Assembly: GCA_964605095.1 (NCBI GenBank)
Contig: CAZSBS010000174.1
Span: forward strand, 1 to 10,347
Reading direction: 5' to 3'
DNA from: JAUWQU01 sp964605095
GTDB lineage: Bacteria; Planctomycetota; Phycisphaerae; SM23-33
DNA length: 10,347 nt
The notes beneath the pieces are model-generated. The model worked only from the letters and a program-made list of their open reading frames with translations, was not told the DNA's origin and made no database searches. The position numbers and the translations under genes were made by a program. This document shows positions 1 to 5,693 of the stretch, piece by piece. The first letter of the stretch is position 1. Every line of letters starts with the position of its first letter.

Positions 1-319
1 CGCCGGAATGAGCGGCGGAATCGCCTACGTGCTCGACGAGATGCAGCTCTTCGACACCCGCTGCAACCTGGACATGGTGGACCTCGAGTACGTCTGGCAG
101 CACGACGACCGAGAGGTGCTCCGAACGCTGATCGAGCGGCACTTTAAGCTCACCGCAAGCCAGAGGGCCGCGAACATCATCGAGAACTGGAGCCAGATGG
201 TCGGCAGATTCGTAAAAGTGATGCCGATCGACTATCGCAAGAGCCTTGAGCGAATTCGCCAGCGCGAGGATCGCCGGACGGAAACCACTCCCGCCACCGA
301 GGAGGTGTTCCATGGCTAA
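1..319 (+). CDS. gltB: Glutamate synthase large subunit GltB, C-terminal end (partial)
   Basis: The gene enters from upstream of the window and is read in the frame starting at base 2. It encodes the last ~105 residues of the NADPH-type glutamate synthase alpha subunit, which hydrolyses glutamine and passes the ammonia to 2-oxoglutarate to give glutamate. The visible part opens with GMSGGIAYVLDE, typical of the C-terminal GXGXG beta-helix domain. It continues with NLDMVDLEYV, a stretch of the type LIERHFKLTASQRAANIIENW, and a closing VKVMPIDYRKSLERI, all characteristic of GltB ends. The stop TAA (317-319) lies inside the beginning of gltD, an 8-nt overlap that implies one operon and translational coupling. 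The amidotransferase and FMN/Fe-S synthase domains would lie upstream and cannot be assessed here. Confidence 0.95.
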   Translation, partial: AGMSGGIAYVLDEMQLFDTRCNLDMVDLEYVWQHDDREVLRTLIERHFKLTASQRAANIIENWSQMVGRFVKVMPIDYRKSLERIRQREDRRTETTPATEEVFHG

Positions 320-1736
320 GCCCACCGGCTTCATAGAATATGCCCGCCAGGATATCAGCCACAGGCCCCCGGCCGATCGCGTCAGGGACTTCGGCGAGAT
401 CAACCTGCCGCTGACGGCCGAGCAGTTGCACCGCCAGGCCGCGCGATGCATGGATTGCGGCGTGCCCTACTGCCACGGCGTCGGCTGCCCGGTGCTCAAC
501 CGCGTGCCGGAGTTCAACGACCTCGTCTACCAGGGCCGCTGGCGCGAGGCGGCGGAGATACTTCACTCGACCAACAACTTCCCGGAGATCACCGGACGGA
601 TATGCCCGGCGCCCTGCGAGGCCGCATGCACGCTGAGCATCAACAGCGAGCCGGTGACAATCAAGCACATCGAGCTTCAGATCGTCGAGCGGGCGTTCGA
701 GGAGGGCTGGGCCGAGCCGCGCCCGCCCCGGAACTGGTCGGACAAGCGCGTGGCGGTGATCGGCTCGGGTCCGGCGGGCCTCGCGGGCGCACAGCAACTC
801 ACCCGCGCCGGCCATCGCGTCACCGTCTTCGAGAAAGGCGAGAAGCCCGGCGGGCTGCTGCGGTACGGCATACCGGACTTCAAGCTCGAGAAGCGCATCA
901 TCGACCGCCGCCTCGAACAGATGCGGCTGGAGGGCGTCGAGTTCCAGACCGGCCTGGCCGTCGGCGAGGACATCTCCGCCCGGTATCTGGATCGCACCTT
1001 CGACGCCGTCTGCCTGACCATGGGCGCCGGCCAGCCACGCGATCTCAACGTGCCAGGGCGGAACCTTGAGGGCATCCACTTCGCGATGGACCTCCTGGCC
1101 CAGCAGAACCGCGTCAACGCCGGCGAGTTGCCCGCCGATGACCGCAACAACATCGTCGTCAGGGACAAGGTGGTCGTCGTTATCGGCGGCGGCGACACAG
1201 GCAGCGACTGCGTCGGCACGGCCAACAGGCTCGGGGCCAGGCAGGTCCACCAGTTCGAGATCCTGCCAAAGCCGCCCGAGGCCCGCCCCGATGACACCCC
1301 CTGGCCGACCTGGCCGCGAATACTGCGCACAACCACCAGCCACGAGGAAGGCTGCGACCGCCGCTGGTCCGTGACGACCAAGTGTTTCTCGGGCTCCGCC
1401 CAGCGAGTCGAAAGCCTCACCGGCTGCCAGGTCGAGTGGGTCCAGGGCCCGTCAGGTTGGCAGATGCGCGAGCTGCCAGACACCGAGTTCACGATCAAGG
1501 CCGATGTGGTGCTGCTGGCGATGGGATTCATGCACGTCGTCCATGGTGGGCTTGTCGACGCACTCGGCCTTGACCTCGACGGCCGGGGAAACGTGGTGGC
1601 AGGCCCCGACGGCGCCACCAGCCGAGAGGGCACCTTCGCCGCCGGCGACACAACAAGCGGCGCATCGCTCGTAGTGCGGGCAATCTACGCCGGCCGACAG
1701 GCGGCCGAGGGAATCGACCGCTGGCTGAGGGAATGA
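312..1736 (+). CDS. gltD: Glutamate synthase (NADPH) small subunit GltD
   Basis: This is the 474-aa beta subunit, close to the usual ~470 aa. It takes electrons from NADPH through FAD and passes them via Fe-S clusters to GltB. Cysteines C46, C49, C54 and C59 (RCMDCGVPYCHGVGCP) and C98, C102 and C106 (ICPAPCEAAC) match the N-terminal 4Fe-4S region. GSGPAG at 151-156 is the FAD-binding Rossmann glycine motif, GGGDTGSD at 292-299 is the NADPH-binding motif, and the C-terminal AAGDTTSGASLVVRAI closes the FAD fold. I chose the ATG at 312 because a strong Shine-Dalgarno (GGAGGTG, 301-307) lies 4 nt upstream and the protein then starts MAKPTGFIEY, like known GltD. A longer in-frame reading from a TTG at 246 would only add residues translated from gltB sequence. 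The gene ends 7 nt before a palindromic repeat. Confidence 0.97.
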   Translation: MAKPTGFIEYARQDISHRPPADRVRDFGEINLPLTAEQLHRQAARCMDCGVPYCHGVGCPVLNRVPEFNDLVYQGRWREAAEILHSTNNFPEITGRICPAPCEAACTLSINSEPVTIKHIELQIVERAFEEGWAEPRPPRNWSDKRVAVIGSGPAGLAGAQQLTRAGHRVTVFEKGEKPGGLLRYGIPDFKLEKRIIDRRLEQMRLEGVEFQTGLAVGEDISARYLDRTFDAVCLTMGAGQPRDLNVPGRNLEGIHFAMDLLAQQNRVNAGELPADDRNNIVVRDKVVVVIGGGDTGSDCVGTANRLGARQVHQFEILPKPPEARPDDTPWPTWPRILRTTTSHEEGCDRRWSVTTKCFSGSAQRVESLTGCQVEWVQGPSGWQMRELPDTEFTIKADVVLLAMGFMHVVHGGLVDALGLDLDGRGNVVAGPDGATSREGTFAAGDTTSGASLVVRAIYAGRQAAEGIDRWLRE

Positions 1737-1742
1737 ACGGCT

Positions 1743-1945
1743 CTATTGCGGAATGCGGATTGCGGATTGCGGATTGCGGATTGGGGCCGACGATTGCGAA
1801 CCCGCGTTATGAATTGTCTGAAGGATAGCAATGATGAACCCGGATGAACGAAGACAAGGACTTTGTTTCTTCATCAGCGTTCATCATTGCTCAACGGTTC
1901 TTAATATCTCCCAATCCGCAATCCGCATTCCGCAATCCGCAATAG
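1743..1945. repeat. Nested palindromic repeat between convergent gltD and the regulator gene
   Basis: The left arm (1743-1786) starts CTATTGCGG and runs as five 7-nt units (GCGGAAT once, then GCGGATT four times) followed by GGGG. The right arm (1910-1945) is its reverse complement with four units (AATCCGC or ATTCCGC) and ends CCGCAATAG. Between them sits a second inverted repeat. AGCAATGATGAAC (1827-1839) pairs perfectly over 13 nt with GTTCATCATTGCT (1879-1891), and a further imperfect pairing lies inside it (GATGAACGAAGACAAG with CTTTGTTTCTTCATC). The whole element fills the space between the gltD stop (1734-1736) and the regulator stop (1947-1949), so it is placed to act as a bidirectional terminator or as a 3'-end-stabilising structure. 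That role is inferred from position. There is no open reading frame or transposase in it. Confidence 0.85.
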
Positions 1946-1946
1946 G

Positions 1947-3536
1947 TCAGTTCCCTCCGCCCGCCGGCCGGTAGCGTCTCCAGTCGATTCGCAGGTTGTC
2001 GATCTTGTAGCGGATGATCCGCGGCGTCGAGCCGAGGTCCCTGGCGGCGGAGGAGACGTTGCCGTCGTTGCGCTTGAGGGCGTCGACGATCAGATCCCGC
2101 TCGAAGAGGTCCACACGGTCTTGGAGCGTGCCTTCGCCGATGGTGTCCGAGGCGTCGGAAGTCTGGAGCGTCGGGGGCAGGTGATGGCCGTGAATCACGC
2201 CGTCGTTGCTCAGCAGCACCGCCCGCTCGATGCAGTTCTCCAGTTCGCGGACGTTGCCGGGCCAGTGGTAGGCGACCATCATGTTGATCGCCGGCGTGGT
2301 GATTCGCCGAACGTCCTTGCCGAGCTTCTTGGCGTACCGCACCACGAAGTGGTCGGCCAGCAGGAGGATGTCGTTCTTTCGCGCCCGAAGCGGCGGCAGC
2401 ATGATCGGAAAGACGTTCACGCGGTAGTACAGGTCCTTGCGGAACCCGCCCTGTTCGACGGCCTGTTCCAGGTCGCAGTTGGTGGCCGTAATCACGCGGA
2501 CGTTGGTCTTGAGCGCCTTGTTGCTTCCCACCCGCTCGAACTCGCGTTCCTGGAGGAACCGCAGCAGCTTGACCTGCGTGGCCAGCGAGAAGTCGCCGAT
2601 CTCGTCGAGGAAAAGCGTCCCGCCGTCAGCCTCCTCGACCCGCCCGGCCCTGGCCTGGATCGCGCCGGTAAACGCGCCCTTCTCGTGCCCGAACAGCTCG
2701 CTCTCAAGCAGGTTCTCGCTCAGGGCCGCGCAGTTGACCTTCACGAATGCGTTGCGAGCCCGCGGGCTGGAGTAGTGAATCGCGTGGGCGACCAGCTCCT
2801 TGCCCGTGCCGCTCTCGCCGCGGATCAGCACCGTCGTGTCACTCTCAGCCACCTGCTGGATCGAGCGGTACACCTGCCGCATCGCGTCGGAGTTGCCGAT
2901 GATGTTCTCGGGGCGATACACATCCTCGAGCTGGCTGCGAAGCTGAAGGTTCTCGGTCGCCAGCGCCTCGCGCTCGATGGTTGAGCGGCGCCGGGCGTTG
3001 ATGTCGTTGGCGATCATGCTGGCCACGATGCTCAACAGCCGAACGTCCTCGTCCAAGGGGGCCGACTCGTCGAAGAGCCGGTCCACCGACAGCGCGCCGA
3101 TGACCTCCTTGCCCGCCGAGATGGGCACGCAAATGAAGCTGATCTCGTCCTTGCTGATCTTGCGATAGCCGCGGAGCCGGTTGAGGAACTGCGGCTCCTC
3201 GCTGACTTTCGGCACGATGGCCGGCTTGCCCGTCTGGACGACCTTGCCGCTGATGCCCTCGCCCATGCGATAGCGGACCGTCTGGGCCTGCCGCCGCGAA
3301 AGGTTGTGCCCGACCTCGACCAGCAGTTCCTGGCGGTCCGGCGAGACCAGCATGATGGTGCCCGACCGCATGCCCAGATGCTCGTGGAGAATGTCCAGAA
3401 TCTCCGCAAGCATCGACCTCTCGCCGACACCCATGGCCAGAATCTTGCTGATGCGATAAAGGGCGTCAAGCTCCTTGGTGTGCTTCCGCCCATCAATGAG
3501 ACTCGAACTCATACTCGTGCTCGGACCGGTCGGCAT
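1947..3536 (-). CDS. NifA-type sigma-54-dependent transcriptional activator (GAF-AAA+-HTH)
   Basis: This is a 529-aa enhancer-binding protein. A GAF sensor spans about residues 25-180. An AAA+ domain follows from ~210, with Walker A GESGTGKE (240-247), the sigma-54-contacting GAFTGA loop (287-292), Walker B GGTLFLDEIG (305-314), sensor 1 ATN (351-353) and WPGNVRELEN (425-434). A Fis/NifA-type helix-turn-helix lies near 481-520 (SSAARDLGSTPRIIRYKI). The layout and the TPRIIRYKI-like HTH resemble NifA. The cysteine pair that links AAA+ to HTH in oxygen-sensitive rhizobial NifA is absent. No receiver domain is present, so input is probably ligand- or partner-based through GAF. The ATG at 3536 is preceded by AGGAG (3550-3546) with 9-nt spacing. 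It converges with gltBD, which suggests a nitrogen role, but no sigma-54 promoter is visible here. FhlA- or NorR-like regulators are alternatives. Confidence 0.9.
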   Translation of the reverse strand: MPTGPSTSMSSSLIDGRKHTKELDALYRISKILAMGVGERSMLAEILDILHEHLGMRSGTIMLVSPDRQELLVEVGHNLSRRQAQTVRYRMGEGISGKVVQTGKPAIVPKVSEEPQFLNRLRGYRKISKDEISFICVPISAGKEVIGALSVDRLFDESAPLDEDVRLLSIVASMIANDINARRRSTIEREALATENLQLRSQLEDVYRPENIIGNSDAMRQVYRSIQQVAESDTTVLIRGESGTGKELVAHAIHYSSPRARNAFVKVNCAALSENLLESELFGHEKGAFTGAIQARAGRVEEADGGTLFLDEIGDFSLATQVKLLRFLQEREFERVGSNKALKTNVRVITATNCDLEQAVEQGGFRKDLYYRVNVFPIMLPPLRARKNDILLLADHFVVRYAKKLGKDVRRITTPAINMMVAYHWPGNVRELENCIERAVLLSNDGVIHGHHLPPTLQTSDASDTIGEGTLQDRVDLFERDLIVDALKRNDGNVSSAARDLGSTPRIIRYKIDNLRIDWRRYRPAGGGN

Positions 3537-3773
3537 ATTACGCGACTCCTGAATGCCGGGCTGACACTGGGCCGTACCACCCTCAGCCCAACTCTACATT
3601 CCTGTCTATCGGCGATACTGAGTGACAAGAATGTAACTTATTGAATGCCGCACAACAACATTGTTCATGTGCGGCCACACCTCTGTTCCGAGAAGAACGG
3701 CCTGGGTCATAGCTCTTTGAGGCAAGCGGGAATATGACGCCCCGGACGGGGTGCCGCGATTGTGGAAGCATGC
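3537..3773. other. Intergenic region between the regulator gene and the Toprim gene
   Basis: This 237-nt gap lies between two - strand genes. It must hold the end of the ATPase/Toprim transcript and the promoter of the regulator. Apart from the dyad at 3647-3675 I see only weak GC stems (for example CCCC-GTCC-GGGG near 3740-3752, read on the - strand) with no following T-tract. I find no convincing -35/-10 pair and no sigma-54 -24/-12 element. A short - strand frame at 3583-3801 overlaps the Toprim 3' end and has no recognisable protein. Confidence 0.6.
3647..3675. promoter_or_regulatory. Interrupted inverted repeat upstream of the regulator gene
   Basis: GCCGCACA (3647-3654) pairs perfectly with TGTGCGGC (3668-3675). 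After two mismatched positions, AACA/TGTT forms a second small dyad centred on 3661. The 29-bp symmetry lies about 110 nt upstream of the regulator's start and about 100 nt downstream of the Toprim stop. It could be an operator for the regulator or the stem of a terminator for the ATPase/Toprim transcript. The lack of a T-run on the - strand after the stem argues against a classic intrinsic terminator. Confidence 0.5.
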
Positions 3774-4400
3774 TCAGGGGAAGAATAGCCTGGTGAGCCA
3801 TGATACAAGTACGTCGACTTGTGGCACGTTTGGGTCGAGATACTTAGCCGTTATGGCAGTGCCAAGGGGCCTTCCCGGCTTCTCCTGCCAAGCCAACCAC
3901 GTGTGAATGACGGCTTTGGGTCTGGCCGCCGCCCCGAAGCGTTGCTCGCCGGCAGGTATGGTCGCCACACTGTCGGTAACGTGCTTGAACAATGCCGACC
4001 CCTCAGGCACCAGAAAACGCAGGAAGTCCTCAAGGATGCCGGTGGTCCGGTTGTCGGGCATGATCCATACGCCCACGCGGGGCAGCAGCGTATCGGCGGG
4101 AGGGTCAATAATGGTCCCATCAGACGATGGCACCGGCGGAATGTTCGCATATCCGTTCCGGATTAGAGAATGCCGTATAGATTCCCAACGCGAGGACAGA
4201 TCAGTGTCCGCGTCGATTACCACGCCTATGATGTCGCCGTCGCTCTCCTTCAGCCGTACCGGAAAGCTCTCGAGCAAATGCTCGACGCTCTTATGGCCCA
4301 CAATATCGTCGAGCCGTGGAATGTCACGGTTCCCGCAAATGTGCCCCATGACATGCACGTCGTTGACGCCCTCAACCAGAAGAATCTTCTTGCCGGCCAT
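3774..4400 (-). CDS. Toprim-fold protein resembling DUF3226, partner of the upstream OLD-like ATPase
   Basis: This 208-aa protein begins MAGKKILLVEGVNDVHVMGH. The LVEG (8-11, with E10) is the conserved first Toprim glutamate motif. IGVVIDADTDLSSRW supplies the DxD acidic motif (D63, D65, with D67 next), which binds divalent metal in Toprim nucleases and topoisomerases. The middle VGVWIMPDNRTTGILEDFL and the end KAVIHTWLAWQEKPGRPLG, then LD and WLTRLF, match my memory of the DUF3226 family, usually encoded beside an AAA ATPase. A metal-dependent nuclease acting on nucleic acid under control of the ATPase is inferred, not shown. Its ATG lies 1 nt after the ATPase stop (TGA-C-ATG on the - strand) with GAGGTG 7 nt upstream, so the pair is co-translated. 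Base composition is visibly less GC-rich than the flanks (for example 29 of 60 G/C at 4141-4200). Confidence 0.8.
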   Translation of the reverse strand: MAGKKILLVEGVNDVHVMGHICGNRDIPRLDDIVGHKSVEHLLESFPVRLKESDGDIIGVVIDADTDLSSRWESIRHSLIRNGYANIPPVPSSDGTIIDPPADTLLPRVGVWIMPDNRTTGILEDFLRFLVPEGSALFKHVTDSVATIPAGEQRFGAAARPKAVIHTWLAWQEKPGRPLGTAITAKYLDPNVPQVDVLVSWLTRLFFP

Positions 4401-4401
4401 G

Positions 4402-5517
4402 TCACCGCACCTCGATCCGGTCGCGTGTGGCGATAGCGAGTTCGTCCTCGCGGAACAAAGTCGGGATGATGTCCTGGCCCTTTCGAGTCAGCCGAATGAG
4501 AACCCCTTCTTCCGGAGCCTCGCTGGCGGCTTTCTGGAACGCCTCGATCGAATCCCAACTGTGCGATGTGGCAACGACCTGAATATCGAGGTCCTTGGCA
4601 AGCCGGAAGATCGCCCGCCATACATCGGTCTGGACCGTGTGGTGCATTCCGTTCTCAAACTCGTCGATCAGCAGAAGGCCGTCCTTCGCGTTGACGAGCG
4701 AAAGGGCGATGCCGAAAAGCCGGTTCAGCCCGTCGCCGAAGGTTCGAAGCGGCACGGGTCGCGGAAGGCCCTCGGCCCGGACGATCGCCCTGCGCGACTG
4801 GCGGGGCCCTTCACCCCCCACCATGGAGACGGCCGCTATGCTGGGGTCTATTATGCGAAGGGCTTCCACGACGGCCTTCTCACCATCCGAAAGCGCAATC
4901 TTGTCCCACAACGTACCCAAAGTGGCGGTTCGTTCACCCCCGTATGGACTCACAAACTCGCAGGGAATGTGGGGTTCATCCATTGCCCATACTCGCGCCT
5001 GGCTTGCCATGAAGTCCCGGTCAGAAAACGAACTCAACCAGAGGCTACGTGATCCCGCTGAAGAGTCATCTACATCGAGCGCGGCGATGGCTCCCGATTC
5101 CCCAGGAAATACCTGCTTCCCTTTACCCCTATTGCCAAGCGCCCTACGGTGCAGCGACATTTTCATCGAAAGTCTCACGTCACACCGCCCACCCTGTGAA
5201 GCGATCAAAATCGGGTTGCTCTTCGGCGAGAAACGTGGAAAACCATGAAAAAGGCCACACAGTGGGAACAGTCCTTCCTCCGCGAAGGCTTGAGGCGGCT
5301 TCTCCGCCTCTCCATCGTCCTCTTCCCTCAAGCGAAGGATATCGAGGATGACCGTCGGGGAAGCGCCTGACGCCAGCAGACGGAGGGCTTCCAGGACGGA
5401 GGACTTGCCGGTGTTGTTCTTCCCCGTAATCAGGTTGACGCGTCCGAGGCTATCGATCTCAAGCCGCCGGATAGCCCGAAAACCTTCGATGGTCAGCTTG
5501 GCAATTCTGGGTTTCAT
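4402..5517 (-). CDS. OLD/RecF-like AAA (ABC-type) ATPase, first gene of a two-gene module
   Basis: This 371-aa ATPase starts MKPRIAKLTIEGFRAIRRLE, the usual SMC/RecF/OLD opening. Walker A is GKNNTGKSS (32-40). A signature-like segment FGDGLNRLFGIALSLV (260-275) is followed by Walker B LLLIDEFENGMHHT (D285, E286) and the H-switch VVATSHS (H319). The variable ~200 residues between Walker A and the signature hold no recognised domain. No Toprim domain is fused at the C-terminus, unlike single-chain OLD proteins. That function is supplied by the next gene, 1 nt away. In known two-gene relatives such as PARIS (AriA/AriB), a related ATPase scaffold holds and releases a Toprim effector on sensing phage proteins. 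A similar role here is inference. AGGAA (5530-5526) with 8-nt spacing supports the ATG at 5517. A DNA-repair or overcoming-lysogeny type function is the alternative. Confidence 0.88.
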   Translation of the reverse strand: MKPRIAKLTIEGFRAIRRLEIDSLGRVNLITGKNNTGKSSVLEALRLLASGASPTVILDILRLREEDDGEAEKPPQAFAEEGLFPLCGLFHGFPRFSPKSNPILIASQGGRCDVRLSMKMSLHRRALGNRGKGKQVFPGESGAIAALDVDDSSAGSRSLWLSSFSDRDFMASQARVWAMDEPHIPCEFVSPYGGERTATLGTLWDKIALSDGEKAVVEALRIIDPSIAAVSMVGGEGPRQSRRAIVRAEGLPRPVPLRTFGDGLNRLFGIALSLVNAKDGLLLIDEFENGMHHTVQTDVWRAIFRLAKDLDIQVVATSHSWDSIEAFQKAASEAPEEGVLIRLTRKGQDIIPTLFREDELAIATRDRIEVR

Positions 5518-5693
5518 GTTGTCCGTTCCTTGCCCGGTATTTTACACCAGGATCGCGGGCTGTTTCCATGTTTCATCGGCCTGCGCGGGGAAAAAACCGA
5601 AGGATATTCCTCTATGATACACTGCCCCGTTCTCGATCACGTGGGGCCAAACCGGCTCCGTTCATGTGTCCTTACCCGCCTTCATTCAGTCCA
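5518..5693. other. Intergenic region between dsbD and the ATPase gene
   Basis: This 176-nt region lies between two same-strand genes. It contains the candidate promoter at 5539-5568. Upstream of that, on the - strand, a short stem (AGGA-ATA-TCCT) is followed after a few bases by GGTTTTTTCC (around 5585-5615), a weak candidate terminator for dsbD. The stem is only 4-5 bp, so I do not call it separately. No reading frame with protein character is present. Confidence 0.45.
5539..5568 (-). promoter_or_regulatory. Candidate sigma-70-type promoter for the ATPase/Toprim module
   Basis: On the - strand a -35-like TGGAAA (5568-5563, 4 of 6 matches to TTGACA) and a -10-like TAAAAT (5544-5539, 5 of 6 matches to TATAAT) are separated by 18 nt. 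A transcript starting about 7 nt further on would place the AGGAA ribosome site at its very 5' end. The pairing is plausible but short motifs like these occur by chance, and a TATCAT further upstream is a weaker alternative. Confidence 0.35.

Noticed and set aside
177..1343. Long antisense open frame opposite gltD
   Set aside because: It lies opposite a clear gltD with all its motifs and has the Ala/Gly/Arg-rich composition of a high-GC shadow frame. No recognisable domain.
1743..1786. Tandem units resembling a short CRISPR-like array
   Set aside because: The units are 7 nt with no spacers, the second arm is inverted, and there are no cas genes.
2121..2984. Long + strand frame opposite the sigma-54 activator
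   Set aside because: It is the complement of well conserved AAA+ sequence and has no protein motif of its own.
3551..3590. Possible sigma-54 promoter upstream of the activator (TGGTACG... on the - strand)
   Set aside because: The -24 GG is present, but the bases 10 nt on are TG and not the required GC.
3583..3801. Small - strand ORF overlapping the 3' end of the Toprim gene
   Set aside because: No convincing ribosome site or recognisable protein, and it crosses the dyad at 3647-3675. Most likely chance.
3907..5052. Long + strand frame opposite the Toprim and ATPase genes
   Set aside because: It spans two genes whose catalytic motifs are intact on the other strand and has no domain or ribosome site of note.
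3663..5668. 9-nt direct repeat GTTCATGTG at 3663-3671 and 5660-5668 flanking the ATPase/Toprim module
   Set aside because: It could mark an insertion, but a 9-nt match between two ~200-nt stretches is expected by chance about one time in eight. No integrase, tRNA or transposase is nearby.
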